Source: Hyphomonas sp. L-53-1-40 (GTDB lineage Bacteria; Pseudomonadota; Alphaproteobacteria; Caulobacterales; Hyphomonadaceae). From it: DNA of 64,000 nucleotides. Below are positions 27,815 to 38,431 of the stretch, in pieces. A program made the position numbers and the translations under genes. Every line of letters begins with the position of its first letter. Within the stretch, counting starts at the first letter, position 1. Under the pieces are notes generated by a model, which saw only the letters and a list, made by a program, of their open reading frames with translations, did not search any database and was not told the origin of the DNA. The stretch covers positions 496,001-560,000 of the forward strand of contig NZ_AWFI01000012.1 in NCBI RefSeq assembly GCF_000682775.1, read 5' to 3'.

Positions 27815-29157
27815 CAGATGATCTCCTTCAGGGCGGCGGCATAGGCGGCTATGTCTTCCGGTGTCGTGCATTCGGTGGCGGCGCAAATAATCACGTCACC
27901 CATATGCCCATCGGGGAAGAGGCGGCTGGCGCGAACGCCACCGACCACACCGGCTTCGTCCAGCATGGCGAGCACGGCTTCGGCGTCCATCGGTGTGCGG
28001 AAGGCAAACTCATTGAAGAAGCGCGGCGTCAGGATTTCCACGCCGGGCACGGCTTCCAGCGCATCGGCAAGATCGCAGGCCGCTTCATGGTTCAGCAGGG
28101 CCAGCTGTTCCAGCCCCTTCCCGCCGAGCAACGTCATGTGCGCCGTGAAGGCCAGCGCGCAGAGGCCGGAATTGGTGCAGATGTTCGAAGTCGCCTTGTC
28201 GCGACGAATATGCTGTTCGCGCGTCGAGAGCGTCAGCACGAACCCGCGATTGCCGTCGGCGTCCACAGTTTCCCCGCACAGACGGCCAGGCATCTGGCGC
28301 ACCAGCTTCTGGGTACAGGCAAAGAGGCCGACATAGGGACCGCCAAAATTGAGGCCGTTGCCGATGGACTGGCCCTCGCCCACGGCAATGTCTGCGCCCA
28401 TCTCACCCGGAGGCGTGACGAGGCCCAGAGAGACCGCTTCGGTGAAAACAGAGACGAGCAGCGCGCCTTTTTCATGCGCGGCGTCGGCAGATTTCGAAAG
28501 GTCCGTCACCGTGCCGAAAATGTTCGGGCTCTGGCCGATGACGCAGGCGGTCTGATCGTCTACCGCATCGGCCAGCGCATTCTCTCCATCCACAGTTGCG
28601 GGCAACTGGAACACTTCGAACCCTTGCGCCTCGCACACCATTTTGGTGGCGGCGGCATAGTGCGGGTGCAGCCCGCCCGACAGGATCACCTTCTTCCGGC
28701 GCGTCACGCGGGTTGCCATGATCGCCGCCTCGGCACAGGCTGTGGAGCCGTCATACATGGAGGCGTTTGCCACATCCATGGCGGTCATCGCCGCAACCTG
28801 AGTCTGGAATTCGAATAGGGTTTGCAATGTGCCCTGCGCAATCTCCGGCTGGTATGGCGTGTAGGTGGTGAGGAATTCAGAGCGCTGGATCACCATGTCG
28901 ACCGTAGCCGGAACATGACGCTTGTAGGCGCCCGCCCCGACAAAGAACGGACCGGACGAGGCCGACCGGTTCTTGGCCGCGAGATTCGACATGTGGCGCT
29001 CGACGGCGAGTTCCCCCTGATGGTCCGGCAAGCCTTCAATCGTGCTGCCGAGGCGCGCAGCTTCAGGTACGTCCGTGAAGAATTCATCGACTGTTTTGGC
29101 GCCGATGGTCGCCAGCATTTCTGCACGGTCTTCCGGGGTCAGGGGGAGGTATCTCAT
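27814..29157 (-). CDS. gcvPA: Glycine dehydrogenase (decarboxylating) subunit 1
   Basis: The N-terminal half of the split glycine cleavage P-protein, 447 aa. It pairs with GcvPB to decarboxylate glycine and load the aminomethyl group onto lipoylated GcvH. Conserved segments are [15 protein letters not shown] at the start, [28 protein letters not shown] and the C-terminal [11 protein letters not shown]. The split P-protein is common in alphaproteobacteria and Gram-positives. The gene lies 20 bases downstream of gcvH and overlaps the gcvPB start. Expression should follow the glycine riboswitch ahead of gcvT. Confidence 0.96.
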   Translation of the reverse strand: MRYLPLTPEDRAEMLATIGAKTVDEFFTDVPEAARLGSTIEGLPDHQGELAVERHMSNLAAKNRSASSGPFFVGAGAYKRHVPATVDMVIQRSEFLTTYTPYQPEIAQGTLQTLFEFQTQVAAMTAMDVANASMYDGSTACAEAAIMATRVTRRKKVILSGGLHPHYAAATKMVCEAQGFEVFQLPATVDGENALADAVDDQTACVIGQSPNIFGTVTDLSKSADAAHEKGALLVSVFTEAVSLGLVTPPGEMGADIAVGEGQSIGNGLNFGGPYVGLFACTQKLVRQMPGRLCGETVDADGNRGFVLTLSTREQHIRRDKATSNICTNSGLCALAFTAHMTLLGGKGLEQLALLNHEAACDLADALEAVPGVEILTPRFFNEFAFRTPMDAEAVLAMLDEAGVVGGVRASRLFPDGHMGDVIICAATECTTPEDIAAYAAALKEII

Positions 29158-29177
29158 ATGTGCTACTCCATCAACGC

Positions 29178-29549
29178 CTACAGGCCGTCACAAAATGCCT
29201 TGTAGGCATCCGCATTCATCAGCGATCCAAGTTCGCCGGCATCAACCAGTTTCAATTTGCAGAACCAGCCTTTGCCTTCCGGGTCTTCGTTGACCGTTTC
29301 CGGTGCGTCGGCGAGTGCGGCATTGCCCTCGACCACTTCGCCGGCGACGGGTGCGTACACATCCGAAGCCGCCTTGACGCTTTCGACCACCGCCATGTCG
29401 TCGCCCTTGGCGAAGCTGGCACCTGCTTCGGGCACTTCGACAAACACAACATCGCCGAGCTGCTCGGCGGCGTATTTGGTGATCCCAACCGTGGCGACAT
29501 CGCCATCCACGGTGATCCATTCATGGTCTTCAGTATAGTAAGTTGTCAT
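29178..29549 (-). CDS. gcvH: Glycine cleavage system H protein
   Basis: The lipoyl carrier of the glycine cleavage system, 123 aa. The lipoylated Lys lies in [15 protein letters not shown], and the [14 protein letters not shown] start and the C-terminal [17 protein letters not shown] are typical. A GAGAGGG ribosome site nine bases upstream selects the ATG at 29549; a TTG two codons earlier (29555) is less likely. It follows gcvT by 13 bases. Confidence 0.96.
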   Translation of the reverse strand: MTTYYTEDHEWITVDGDVATVGITKYAAEQLGDVVFVEVPEAGASFAKGDDMAVVESVKAASDVYAPVAGEVVEGNAALADAPETVNEDPEGKGWFCKLKLVDAGELGSLMNADAYKAFCDGL

Positions 29550-29562
29550 GCCCAATTCCCTC

Positions 29563-30720
29563 TCAGCGTTTGTAATTGTGTGCCACGAAAGGCAGCGCGC
29601 ACACTTCTGCGGGACGCGCCTTGCCTCTCACCATCAGGTCGATTTTCGTGCCAGGCTCAGCCAGGCCTGCGCGCACATAACCCATTGCGATGGGCGCATC
29701 GACACTAGGTCCAAAGCCACCGGACGTGACAATGCCAACTGCTTCGCCACCAACTTCGATCACGGTTCCCTCGCGGGCTGGCGCGCGCTCCAGGGGCTGG
29801 ATACCGACACGGACTTCAGCCGGGCCGTCGGCGAGAGCTTTCATAATACGTTCAGCCCCCGGAAAGTCGGCGCGTTCACGGCGTTTCTTCTGGATCACCC
29901 AGGCAAGGTCTGCCTCGATCGGGTCGCGGGTCGTATCCATGTCGTGGCCATAGAGGCAAAGCCCAGCCTCGAGACGCAGGGAATCCCGCGCGCCAAGGCC
30001 GATAGGCTTCACCCGGTCATCGGTCAGCATTTCCTTGACGAGCGGCAGGCCAGCCTCCGGGGAGACAAGCACTTCAAACCCATCCTCGCCCGTATAACCA
30101 CAGCGCGACACGATGCAGCGCGAGCCGTTCAGCTCGAACGGCATATGACGCATAAATTTCAGCTCTTCACAGCCCGGGAAGAAATCGCTCATCACGTCGG
30201 CAGCCTTCGGCCCCTGCAACGCAAACAGAATGCGGTCATCGGCGTGCGTCAGCACGGCCTTGCCTTCAAAGCTCCGCTCAATGAGCGCCCAGTCGGCATC
30301 CTTCACAGCGCCGTTCACGACGATGTAGAGCGAACCCTGCGCCTCTTCGCCGATCGGGCGGGTGATGATGAGGTCATCCAGGATACCGCCTTCCTCATTG
30401 AGCAACACGGTCAGGCGTGCCTGCCCTTCCTTGAGGCCCGCAATATCTGACGGTACCAGCGTTTCAATTAGCGCCGCAATCTCGGCATGCGCGTCATCGC
30501 CGCCACCAATACCGTCAGCAAGCGCCAGGAAGCATGGCCCCATATGGGAGACGTCGAACAGGCCTGCCTCTGTGCGTGTCCAGAGATGCTCTTCCTTGAC
30601 GCCCATCGGGTACTGGACCGGCATTTCATAGCCTGCGAACGGCACAAGCTTCGCGCCCAGCTCTTCGTGCAAGGCATGCAGCGGGGTACGCTTCAAATTC
30701 TCTGTCGTCGTGTCGGCCAT
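29563..30720 (-). CDS. gcvT: Aminomethyltransferase (glycine cleavage T protein)
   Basis: Takes the aminomethyl group from GcvH and gives 5,10-methylene-tetrahydrofolate plus ammonia. At 385 aa the length is normal. Characteristic segments are [13 protein letters not shown], the conserved LFDVSHMG, the [12 protein letters not shown] folate-binding region and [20 protein letters not shown]. It is the first gene of the operon, and a tandem glycine riboswitch fills the leader directly upstream. AAAGGG lies five bases before the ATG. Confidence 0.96.
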   Translation of the reverse strand: MADTTTENLKRTPLHALHEELGAKLVPFAGYEMPVQYPMGVKEEHLWTRTEAGLFDVSHMGPCFLALADGIGGGDDAHAEIAALIETLVPSDIAGLKEGQARLTVLLNEEGGILDDLIITRPIGEEAQGSLYIVVNGAVKDADWALIERSFEGKAVLTHADDRILFALQGPKAADVMSDFFPGCEELKFMRHMPFELNGSRCIVSRCGYTGEDGFEVLVSPEAGLPLVKEMLTDDRVKPIGLGARDSLRLEAGLCLYGHDMDTTRDPIEADLAWVIQKKRRERADFPGAERIMKALADGPAEVRVGIQPLERAPAREGTVIEVGGEAVGIVTSGGFGPSVDAPIAMGYVRAGLAEPGTKIDLMVRGKARPAEVCALPFVAHNYKR

Positions 30721-30769
30721 GACGCCCTTTCATAAGGAGACGGGGCAGCCTGAAGCTGCGCATCGTCGC

Positions 30770-30955
30770 CCCCGCTGTCCTGGGCGCCTGAGAGATTCCG
30801 CCCGGTTTGGTGGGCTTGCTCCTTCGGCGAGACGGCGCAATCAGCCCGTCTCTTTCCAGCGTGTTGTCTCTCTCCCGGTCCATTTGCCTGAGCGTTTCCG
30901 GGGCGGTTGCGCCTTCGGCGGCAGGATTGGATACCTGCTCTCTCCCGGGAGGAGT
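30770..30955 (-). promoter_or_regulatory. Tandem glycine riboswitch (gcvT motif)
   Basis: On the minus strand two glycine aptamers stand in a row. Each opens with a GGGAGAGA-type segment. The first runs through GCCGCCGAAGGCGCAAC to AACGCTCAGGCAAA-GGACC (about 30955-30877), the second through GCCGAAGGAGCAA to ATCTCTCAGGCGCCCAGGACAG (about 30880-30770). These are the hallmark conserved blocks of the gcvT riboswitch. Downstream, a GCAGC-TTCAG-GCTGC hairpin and GC-rich pairing before the gcvT start are candidate expression-platform elements. It senses glycine and switches on gcvT-H-PA-PB. Confidence 0.96.
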
Positions 30956-31065
30956 TCGTCTATGCGACTCGAACTAGCGTGGATTCTGGTGGCCAGCAAG
31001 CGGAGAGTCAGCAATCGCCTGCCCGAATGCCGACACTGCCCAGCGAACAGGCAGGCCGGCTCGCA

Positions 31066-32196
31066 TCAGACTTCTGTCGCCTTGCGCCCGAACCAGCCCT
31101 GAACCATCGACCACGCATTTTTTGAGCCCGACATGGTCTGCTCTGCCGCCCAAGCGGCGCGGGAGGTTAGCCCGCCGCAACGCTTGAGCAAATCCGTCGC
31201 GACCGAGCCGGATTCCTTTTTCACGCGGGCAAGTGCTTCGGCAGAAATCGAGCGGGCCTGTCGCGCGGACCAGCCTTCAAAGGCCCGGCAGCGGCGCTTG
31301 GCGAGATAACCCATCTTCAGGGTCAGCATGGCGTTTACCGCTCCGTCCATGACCGGCCCGGCGATCAATCCGCCCATACGCCCCAACAGGCCGCCGATCA
31401 CATCCCCCGTCATGTCGGTCACATCCTCCAGCGCGCGGCTCACCACGACGATAGCCGCCACATCTCGCAGGATCAGCAATGTGCCGCCCAAATGTGGGCG
31501 GCCAAAATAGATCTGGGAAATCTTCGCGATCAGGTTCGCATTGCGCCACAGCACCACGAATGCATCAACGGTGCCGTTCATGGAGAAAGCCGTGGCCACG
31601 CCGACGCCGACCGCTTCGGCATGGATCAGCTTGTCGACCTTGGCGTCGAGTTTCTTGAGATGGATTTCGATATGGCGCTTCTGGAAAGCTTCAAGGTCTG
31701 CTGCGACCGTGGCGGCCTCTGTCATGTCCGCCGCCGCGAACCGGGCCAGCAAAGCGCGCCCGGCCACCATGCCTTCCTCGATAGACGCCACGTCCTCGAC
31801 CAAGAGCGGATTGCGCTTCAGCATGGCAAGATATTTGAGGTCGTATTTCAGCCGCTGAGACAGGAGTGTGATGTCCGGATCATCCAAATCGAACGGCGTA
31901 TGGGGCGGTTTCGCTGCGACGGGCATGGACAGGAATGACGCGAGTGGCCGCCCTACCAGCAAAAGCAACAATCCCGCCAGCAGCAGGATGAACGCGTACC
32001 CCAGCACCGGGTGCACGTCGTCGAACAGGCGGTAGAACAGAAATCCCTGTCCGATCACGGTCAGGAAGGCGAGCGTCAGCAGCGCCGCTCCAGACCATTT
32101 GATGACTTTCCAGGCTTTCGACCATTGGGATGCAAATTCCCATTGGTACGCGCTGTCTGAACTGGTCTCCACCGGGACTGGCATGGTCTTGGCCAT
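31066..32196 (-). CDS. DUF697/YcjF-family inner-membrane protein
   Basis: A 376-aa membrane protein. Two hydrophobic segments lie near residues 35-85, a soluble helical region follows, and then a DUF697 domain (AVGVGVATAFSMNGTVDAFVVL, ISQIYFGRPHLGGTL). The C-terminal third has further hydrophobic helices. A GAGGAG seven bases upstream fixes the start. DUF697 proteins such as E. coli YcjF are often next to YcjX-type GTPases, but no such partner is seen here. Function unknown. It lies upstream of the glycine riboswitch in the same direction, 71 bases after argS. Confidence 0.78.
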   Translation of the reverse strand: MAKTMPVPVETSSDSAYQWEFASQWSKAWKVIKWSGAALLTLAFLTVIGQGFLFYRLFDDVHPVLGYAFILLLAGLLLLLVGRPLASFLSMPVAAKPPHTPFDLDDPDITLLSQRLKYDLKYLAMLKRNPLLVEDVASIEEGMVAGRALLARFAAADMTEAATVAADLEAFQKRHIEIHLKKLDAKVDKLIHAEAVGVGVATAFSMNGTVDAFVVLWRNANLIAKISQIYFGRPHLGGTLLILRDVAAIVVVSRALEDVTDMTGDVIGGLLGRMGGLIAGPVMDGAVNAMLTLKMGYLAKRRCRAFEGWSARQARSISAEALARVKKESGSVATDLLKRCGGLTSRAAWAAEQTMSGSKNAWSMVQGWFGRKATEV

Positions 32197-32266
32197 ATCG
32201 GAACTCCTCTACTGACTGATCTCTCCGAAGAGGATCAGCGAGGAGTTGGGCCAAGGCAATACGTAG

Positions 32267-34039
32267 CTACATGCGCTCCGGAATGCGAATGCCGAGAAGG
32301 TCGAGGCCAGTTTCGAGTTGCTTGAGCACGGCGGCCGACAGGGCAAGCCGGCTGGCGCGGAGGCCAGCATCTTGCTCGGATGCGATCGGCAACGCCGCAT
32401 AGAAGGCGCTGAAACCCTGCGCGAGATTGTAGACATGCTCGCAGAGGATGTGCGGCATACGCTTTTCACGCGCCTGCAGCAGCGTCGCCGCGAAGCCATC
32501 CAGTTGCAACACAAGCGCGCGTTCGGCGTCATGGCCGATCCGGATCTCGCCAGCCTTGTGGCCAGCATCTTCTGCCTTGCGCAGGACCGATTTGATCCGC
32601 ACGGCCGCATAGAGCAAATATGGCCCAGTCTTGCCCTCAAAGCTCGTGAAGCGGTCGAGATCAAAGACGTAGTTACTAGTCCGGGTGTTGTGCAGGTCCG
32701 AGAAGCGCAGTGCCGCCAGCGCCACCTTGGCGGCGACATCCCGGCGCTCGTCTTCCGACATGTCTTCCGGCAGCTTTCCGGCTTCCGCAATCTTCTTCTG
32801 GGCTTCTTCGAAGGCCATGGCGTTGAGGTCCGCCAGCCGAAGCACGCCGCCTTCGCGGGTCTTGAACGGCTTCCCGTCGGGACCGTTCACCGTGCCGAAG
32901 CCAATGTGCTCCATATGGCCTTCATCGATCAGGCCAAGCAATTCCGCGGCGCGGAAAACCTGTTCGAAATGCAGCGCCTGACGTTGGTCCACAACATAGA
33001 GCATCAATTCCGGGACCGGATCCATATGCTCCATCCGGTCCTCAATCGTCGCAAGGTCGGTGGTATGATAGCCCGTGCCGCCGCGGCTGTTGACCAGCAT
33101 GATCGGCGGCATGTCCTTCTTGTCGCTCTCACGCTCGATGCGGACAATGACGGCGCCATCATCTTCTTCGGAAAGGCCTGCGTCCTTGAACTTCTCAACG
33201 AGACCCGGGATCAGGTGATCGACATCGCTTTCCCCCTTCCACAGGTCGAAATGGACATTCAGGAATTCATAGTCGATCTTGAGCGCCGCAACCGACACAT
33301 CGATGAAGTGCCTCAGCAGGGCACGATAACCCGGCCGCCCGGCCTGGAGTTCGGCCACAGCCTTCTGGCTGCGCTCATTGCGCGCCGCATCAGCCTTGGC
33401 CTTGTTGCTAGCCGCCGGATAGAGGCGTGCGAGGTCTTCGATCGTGACAGGTGGCTGTTCCGGATACGGGCCCTCATAGACGGCGTCGAAATAGATAAGG
33501 TCGGGCTGCTCGTCATAGAGTTCGGTCACGAGGTGGCCCATCTGGAGCCCCCAGTCGCCGAGATGGGTGTCGCCTGTTACCTTGTCGCCGAGAAAACGGA
33601 GTAGTCGCACCAATGTGTCGCCGATCACGGCGGAGCGCAGATGTCCGACATGCATCGGCTTGGCCACGTTCGGGCCACCAAAATCGATCACAGTGACCTT
33701 CGGGTCAGCCGCCAGTTCGCCGCCCGCCATGTCGTCCGAGAGGATGCCCGCAGCACGCGCCGACATCGCCTCGTCGGAGACGCGGATATTGATGAAGCCC
33801 GGCCCGGCGACTTCTGCCGACAGGACCATGGGATGATCTTTCAGTGTCGCCGCGATCTCACCGGCAATCTCGCGCGGGTTCTTGCCAGCCGACTTGGCCG
33901 CCCCCATTGCGCCATTACACTGGAAGTCCGCGAATTCCGGCTTGTCAGAGCGGCGCACAGCGCCCCATTTCGACTCCAGTCCCATGGCCTCAAAGGCGGC
34001 GCTGGCGGCCACCGACAGATCATTGATCAGACTGGCCAT
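32267..34039 (-). CDS. argS: Arginyl-tRNA synthetase
   Basis: A class I aminoacyl-tRNA synthetase that charges tRNA-Arg, 590 aa. The HIGH motif appears as HVGH in PMHVGHLRSAVIGD, and the degenerate KMSK region reads KTREGGVLRLADL, as usual for ArgRS. The N-terminal Add1-like domain and the DALR-type anticodon-binding domain (TSFEGKTGPYLLYAAVRIKS and onward) are present. It begins three bases after the stop of the lipoprotein gene, an arrangement that suggests coupled expression. Confidence 0.97.
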   Translation of the reverse strand: MASLINDLSVAASAAFEAMGLESKWGAVRRSDKPEFADFQCNGAMGAAKSAGKNPREIAGEIAATLKDHPMVLSAEVAGPGFINIRVSDEAMSARAAGILSDDMAGGELAADPKVTVIDFGGPNVAKPMHVGHLRSAVIGDTLVRLLRFLGDKVTGDTHLGDWGLQMGHLVTELYDEQPDLIYFDAVYEGPYPEQPPVTIEDLARLYPAASNKAKADAARNERSQKAVAELQAGRPGYRALLRHFIDVSVAALKIDYEFLNVHFDLWKGESDVDHLIPGLVEKFKDAGLSEEDDGAVIVRIERESDKKDMPPIMLVNSRGGTGYHTTDLATIEDRMEHMDPVPELMLYVVDQRQALHFEQVFRAAELLGLIDEGHMEHIGFGTVNGPDGKPFKTREGGVLRLADLNAMAFEEAQKKIAEAGKLPEDMSEDERRDVAAKVALAALRFSDLHNTRTSNYVFDLDRFTSFEGKTGPYLLYAAVRIKSVLRKAEDAGHKAGEIRIGHDAERALVLQLDGFAATLLQAREKRMPHILCEHVYNLAQGFSAFYAALPIASEQDAGLRASRLALSAAVLKQLETGLDLLGIRIPERM

Positions 34040-34042
34040 TGC

Positions 34043-34600
34043 TTACTGTCCGGCATCCATGCGGAAACGCTTGCCCGCGCGGTTGAATTCCAATTGCTCT
34101 TGGGTCAGCTCGAACCCTACGACGACTTCGAAGTTCGTGCCCGAAATCGACTCATCCACGCGCGGAATTTCGATTGTGCCGATAACTTCGGTTTTTCCGG
34201 TCAGGTTCTGGCCGCCGAAGTTGCCCTCGGTATTGAAGTATTTCTTTGCCAGTACTTTGCCGTTCCGGCGCGTGACCGCGACGTAGTAAGGGTAAGTGTG
34301 GGCATTGGAATCCGCTGCCGGGCCCTTGCCGAACGCAAAATCGATCTCAACTTCAGCTTCCAGTGGATTGTCCTCAACATACCGACAGAACAGCCGTACA
34401 TCGATGATTTCACCCGTAAATTCGATATTCGAATACAGCTCGCCACCACCATCAAATTCGACATAGCGCGACGAATCATAGAGGGCACCGACGGGTGGGC
34501 ACGGGCCGGCATTCTGGCGCGTATCGAAACTGTCCGCGATCTTTCCGGCACCACAGCCAGTGAGAATGACCGCGGCGAGAAGTGGGGCATATTTGATCAT
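34043..34600 (-). CDS. Hypothetical lipoprotein (185 aa)
   Basis: A predicted lipoprotein of unknown function. The signal peptide from the Met at 34600 ends in lipobox LTGC; the frame opens nine codons earlier with an arginine-rich stretch unlikely to be translated. The mature part looks like a beta-rich domain (repeated strands such as IEFTGEIIDVRLFCRY, YPYYVAVTRRNGKVL, TIEIPRVDESI). It lies directly upstream of argS with three bases between the two genes. It diverges from ispH. No family name is offered. Confidence 0.72.
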   Translation of the reverse strand: MIKYAPLLAAVILTGCGAGKIADSFDTRQNAGPCPPVGALYDSSRYVEFDGGGELYSNIEFTGEIIDVRLFCRYVEDNPLEAEVEIDFAFGKGPAADSNAHTYPYYVAVTRRNGKVLAKKYFNTEGNFGGQNLTGKTEVIGTIEIPRVDESISGTNFEVVVGFELTQEQLEFNRAGKRFRMDAGQ

Positions 34601-34712
34601 GCGTCGGCGTGTCCTTCTTGGCCTCATGCAAAGGCCTGTCCATCTGTTGCTGCAGATGTGTTAAAGGCCCAGACGTCTCGGCGCAACGCCCGCAGGCAGG
34701 AAGTAGGATGAA

Positions 34713-35666
34713 ATGAACGACAGGCAGCCTCTTGTGATCCGACTTGCGGCGCCGCGCGGCTTCTGCGCTGGCGTTGATCGGGCCATCCAGATCGTCGAGG
34801 AAGCGCTCGAAAAGTGGGGCGCGCCGGTCTATGTGCGCCACGAAATCGTCCACAATGCCCATGTGGTGAGCCGACTCGAGGATCTGGGCGCTATCTTTGT
34901 CGAAGAACTGGACGAATGCCCGGAAGATCGCCCTGTGATATTCTCCGCCCATGGCGTGCCGAAATCCGTGCCGGCCGAAGCCCAGCGCCGCAACATGATC
35001 TTTGTCGACGCTACCTGCCCACTCGTCTCCAAAGTGCATGTCGAAGCCGAGCGCCATCACCGGGAAGGCCGTGAAATTGTGCTGATCGGCCATGCCGGAC
35101 ACCCGGAAGTCATCGGCACGATGGGACAGCTGCCGGGTGATACAATGACCCTGATCGAGACCGTTGAAGACGTGGCGAGCTTCGCGCCAAAGAATCCGGA
35201 CAATGTCGCTTTCGTGACCCAGACAACCCTCTCTGTTGACGATACAGCAGACATCGTGGCGGCGCTGCAGACGCGCTTTCCGGGCATTTCGAGCCCTCAC
35301 AAGGAAGATATCTGCTACGCCACCACCAATCGTCAGGAAGCGGTGAAGTCGTTCGCGCCCGGCACAGATCTCGTTCTCGTGATCGGGGCGACGACCAGCT
35401 CGAATTCGGTCCGCCTGGTCGAAGTGGCCAAGCGCGCAGGCGCCGCACGGGCAGAGCTGGTCGCCAGCGCCGAGAATATCGACTGGGCCTGGTTCGAAGG
35501 CGTGAGCATACTTGGCCTGACGGCCGGGGCCAGCGCGCCGGAAGATCTGGTGCAGGGTGTGATCAATGCCTGCTCTGAGCGCTTCGAAGTGTCCGTGGAA
35601 AAAATCGAAACCGCACGCGAGACGGTGACCTTCAAGTTGCCCCGCATATTATCCGAACAGGCATAG
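34713..35666 (+). CDS. ispH: 4-hydroxy-3-methylbut-2-enyl diphosphate reductase
   Basis: The last enzyme of the MEP pathway, an iron-sulfur protein that reduces HMBPP to IPP and DMAPP. At 317 aa it has the normal length. The three Fe-S cysteines lie in [12 protein letters not shown] (Cys18), [11 protein letters not shown] and [10 protein letters not shown]. The conserved HEIVHN, the SAHGV histidine and a [11 protein letters not shown] segment are in place. It is followed 57 bases later by the trhO-like gene. Confidence 0.97.
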   Translation: MNDRQPLVIRLAAPRGFCAGVDRAIQIVEEALEKWGAPVYVRHEIVHNAHVVSRLEDLGAIFVEELDECPEDRPVIFSAHGVPKSVPAEAQRRNMIFVDATCPLVSKVHVEAERHHREGREIVLIGHAGHPEVIGTMGQLPGDTMTLIETVEDVASFAPKNPDNVAFVTQTTLSVDDTADIVAALQTRFPGISSPHKEDICYATTNRQEAVKSFAPGTDLVLVIGATTSSNSVRLVEVAKRAGAARAELVASAENIDWAWFEGVSILGLTAGASAPEDLVQGVINACSERFEVSVEKIETARETVTFKLPRILSEQA

Positions 35667-35723
35667 CAACCTGTCTGCGGCCGGATATTCAAATCTGTCC
35701 AACATTCTGGCATAAGGCCCGGC

Positions 35724-36665
35724 ATGACTTACACGATTGCTGCCTTCTACAAATTCTTTTCCTTTCCGGACTTCGAGGCTCGGCAGCCCGAGCTTGCCAA
35801 ACTGCTGGACACCGCAGGCGTGAAGGGCACAGTCCTGCTCGCTTCCGAAGGTATGAACGGCACGATTGCCGGAACCGCCAAGGGCATCGAGGCGGCGCTC
35901 GCCTGTTTACGCGCCGTACCGGGCGCGGCGGATCTTGAGGCGAAGTTTTCCGAAGCCGCCGATATGCCCTTTCTGCGCCTCAAAGTGCGCCTGAAAAAGG
36001 AAATCGTGACCATGGGCATACAGGGCACAGACCCGAATGCGCTGGTCGGCACCTATGTCGAGCCAACCGAGTGGAACGACCTCATCAGCGACCCGGACAC
36101 TGTGCTGATCGATACGCGCAATGATTATGAATATTCTATCGGCACGTTCGAAGGCGCGATCGATCCGGAGACAAAAACTTTCCGCGAATTTCCGGACTGG
36201 TTCCGCAAGTTCCGTGAGCGGCTGGAAGCCGAAGGACGCACGCCCAAGGTCGCCATGTTCTGCACCGGCGGCATCCGCTGTGAAAAGGCGACCAGCTTTG
36301 TAAAGGCCGAAGGCATTGACGACGTGTTCCACCTGAAAGGCGGCATTCTGAAATATCTCGAGACCGTTCCGGAGACCGACAGCAAATGGCGCGGCGAATG
36401 TTTCGTCTTCGACGAACGCGTGTCGGTGCGCCATAATCTCACCCCCGGCAGCTATGATATGTGCCATGCCTGCAAACGGCCGATCACGGATGAAGACAAG
36501 GCGGAGGCCGCCTATGTACCCGGCGTTTCCTGCCCGCACTGTATTGACGAAATGAGCGATGAACAGCGCGCACGTTTCGCCGAACGCCAGAAGCAAATCG
36601 ACCTTGCCCGCAAGCGAGGCCAGGAGCATATGGGCCCGGAGGCGCGGCGGAGCGAAGACGCGTGA
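35724..36665 (+). CDS. trhO: Rhodanese-type tRNA uridine hydroxylase
   Basis: A 313-aa member of the UPF0176/TrhO family, which hydroxylates U34 of certain tRNAs to ho5U. An N-terminal acylphosphatase-like domain (about 1-95) is followed by a rhodanese domain with the active-site Cys in [12 protein letters not shown], and a C-terminal segment with paired Cys (MCHACKRP and CPHCIDEM) that may bind a metal. The start has a purine-rich site just upstream. The stop overlaps the GTG start of the GST gene (GTGA), a sign of coupling. Confidence 0.9.
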   Translation: MTYTIAAFYKFFSFPDFEARQPELAKLLDTAGVKGTVLLASEGMNGTIAGTAKGIEAALACLRAVPGAADLEAKFSEAADMPFLRLKVRLKKEIVTMGIQGTDPNALVGTYVEPTEWNDLISDPDTVLIDTRNDYEYSIGTFEGAIDPETKTFREFPDWFRKFRERLEAEGRTPKVAMFCTGGIRCEKATSFVKAEGIDDVFHLKGGILKYLETVPETDSKWRGECFVFDERVSVRHNLTPGSYDMCHACKRPITDEDKAEAAYVPGVSCPHCIDEMSDEQRARFAERQKQIDLARKRGQEHMGPEARRSEDA

Positions 36666-37321
36666 GCGCGCCAGGACACATCCTCTATACGTTCCGGCGC
36701 TGTCCCTATGCGATGCGTGGACGAATGGGTCTGTCGATGGCAGGTCTGCCAGTCCATGTTCGTGAAGTGGTACTCCGCGACAAGCCCGCCGACATGCTGG
36801 CCGCCAGCCCCAAGGGCACGGTGCCGGTTCTGGTAACGACCTCTGGTGAGGTCGTGGACGAGAGCCTCGACGTGATGCGGTGGGCGCTGGCACAGAATGA
36901 CCCCGAGGGCTGGCTGGCGGCAGACCCGGAAACGACGGACATGTTGATCTCTCGCAATGATGGCGCGTTCAAGCACGCGCTGGACCGCTATAAATACCCC
37001 AACCGGTATTCCGACGAAGATCTTGTCCCCGGCGCGGCGCGGGAGGCGGGGCTCGAGATACTTGGGGACCTTAACTCAAGGCTGGAAGCACATGGCGGCC
37101 AGCTTGTGCGGCCAACGCGCAGCCTGGCCGATATGGCGATATTTCCTTTCGTTCGCCAGTATGCGCATACCGACATGGACTGGTTCCGGGCGCAGGATTT
37201 GCCTGCGCTACAGGTCTGGCTGGACGGTCACAAGCAGAGCGCCCTGTTCAAGAGTGTGATGGCGAAATATGCCCAGTGGGAACCGGGCAATGACGAGCCA
37301 TTATTGCCCGCTGTCGCCTGA
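36662..37321 (+). CDS. Glutathione S-transferase-like protein
   Basis: A 219-aa GST-fold protein. The N-terminal thioredoxin-like domain opens [16 protein letters not shown], with a CPYA motif like that of glutaredoxin-2 and omega-class GSTs, and carries the cis-proline in GTVPVLVT and the GSH-contact ESLDVMRWA. The C-terminal helical domain includes [16 protein letters not shown]. It starts with GTG overlapping the trhO stop, so the two are coupled. It converges on metA. The specific substrate is unknown. Confidence 0.85.
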   Translation: MSAPGHILYTFRRCPYAMRGRMGLSMAGLPVHVREVVLRDKPADMLAASPKGTVPVLVTTSGEVVDESLDVMRWALAQNDPEGWLAADPETTDMLISRNDGAFKHALDRYKYPNRYSDEDLVPGAAREAGLEILGDLNSRLEAHGGQLVRPTRSLADMAIFPFVRQYAHTDMDWFRAQDLPALQVWLDGHKQSALFKSVMAKYAQWEPGNDEPLLPAVA

Positions 37322-37356
37322 CCACCCAACGCTTACCGTCTACCCACCAAAACCGG

Positions 37357-38301
37357 CTATCTGGTCTTGCTATCACCGGCACGATCCGTCCCGATATCTT
37401 CCAGATTATAGGGCGTGGTCTGGTACATCTGGTTGATCCAGTTTCCAAACAGAAGAAAGGCGTGAGATCGCCACCGATTTTTCGGCGTGCGGCTGGGGTC
37501 GTCATCCGGGAAGTAATTGGCCGGCACAGCAATCTGCTTACCTGACGCCACATCTCGGCGATACTCATTCTCCAGAGAGGTCGAGTCGTATTCAATGTGG
37601 TTGAAGATATAAAGCCGGTTGCCGCGCGCCTCATGCAACAGGCAGAGCCCGGTCTCGTCACTCTCCATCAGGACATTCAGACCACTGCCGGATGGAATAT
37701 CCTCGCGGCGCACTTCGGTCCATCGAGATACCGAGATCGAGAAATCATCCGAAAATCCCGTGAGGAACGGAGATTCCGGTTTGCGGTTGTGGTGGCGATA
37801 GACACCAAACGCCTTCTCTTCGAGAGTATGCTTAGGCACGCCATGGAAATGATGCACGGCCGCCATGGCCCCCCAACAGATGAAGAAGCTGGAATGAACA
37901 TGAGTCTCGGTCCAGTCGAGAATTTTTGTCAGCTCGTCCCAATAGGTGACGTCCTCGAACGGCAGGGTCTCAATCGGCGCACCGGTAATGATAAAGCCGT
38001 CAAACTTGCGATCCTTAACCTCATCCCAGGTATGGTAGAAGGAGATGAGGTGATCCTCCGGCGTGTTGCGCGCCACATGGCTGCCGATGCGCACCAGGGT
38101 CAACTCCACCTGCAGCGGCGTCGCGCCGACAAGGCGGGCGATCTGGGATTCAGTCTCGATCTTGTTCGGCATCAGATTGAGCAGCGCAATCCGCATCGGG
38201 CGAATATCCTGACGCGTTGCGATGGATTCATCGAGCACCTGCACGCCTTCACGCACGAGCAGGTCGCGCGCGGGCAAACCGTCAGGAATTCGAATGGGCA
38301 T
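37357..38301 (-). CDS. metAA: Homoserine O-acetyltransferase (MetA family)
   Basis: Activates homoserine for methionine synthesis; 314 aa. The catalytic Cys sits in [13 protein letters not shown], and the His/Glu of the triad are expected in [10 protein letters not shown]. The residue that decides the acyl donor follows GAP: this protein has [13 protein letters not shown], with Glu where E. coli MetA (GAPLG) has Gly. In tested MetA enzymes that Glu favours acetyl-CoA over succinyl-CoA, so this should be an acetyltransferase. The start at 38301 has GGAG eight bases upstream, and the reading frame beyond it is the leader. A SAM-II riboswitch and a promoter lie directly upstream. Confidence 0.93.
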   Translation of the reverse strand: MPIRIPDGLPARDLLVREGVQVLDESIATRQDIRPMRIALLNLMPNKIETESQIARLVGATPLQVELTLVRIGSHVARNTPEDHLISFYHTWDEVKDRKFDGFIITGAPIETLPFEDVTYWDELTKILDWTETHVHSSFFICWGAMAAVHHFHGVPKHTLEEKAFGVYRHHNRKPESPFLTGFSDDFSISVSRWTEVRREDIPSGSGLNVLMESDETGLCLLHEARGNRLYIFNHIEYDSTSLENEYRRDVASGKQIAVPANYFPDDDPSRTPKNRWRSHAFLLFGNWINQMYQTTPYNLEDIGTDRAGDSKTR

Positions 38302-38369
38302 AGGCTCTACTCCGCTACCAGTTTCGGCCAGTCGGAATCTTGCTGTGAGCGTGTTCGGATTTCCCGCGC

Positions 38370-38426
38370 AGCCTTTTAGCAAGTTGTTTAACGTGGCTGC
38401 AAGCCGACCGACCAAATCACCACGGG
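38370..38426 (-). promoter_or_regulatory. SAM-II riboswitch
   Basis: On the minus strand, CGTGGTGATTTG is followed by CGGCTTGCAGCCACGTTAAA and CTTGCTAAAAGG. These blocks form the H-type pseudoknot of the SAM-II (metA) riboswitch. The element begins at about the predicted transcription start and ends some 70 bases before the metA ATG. High S-adenosylmethionine should repress metA. Confidence 0.94.
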
Positions 38427-38431
38427 GCCTC

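Noticed and set aside
27463-28818. 451-codon plus-strand open frame
   Set aside because: Antisense to gcvPA and gcvPB, no domain.
30626-30883. 85-codon minus-strand frame in the gcv leader
   Set aside because: It covers the glycine riboswitch, whose conserved bases account for the sequence.
32318-34711. Plus-strand frames of 428 and 356 codons over argS
   Set aside because: Antisense to argS and the neighbouring lipoprotein; no motif.
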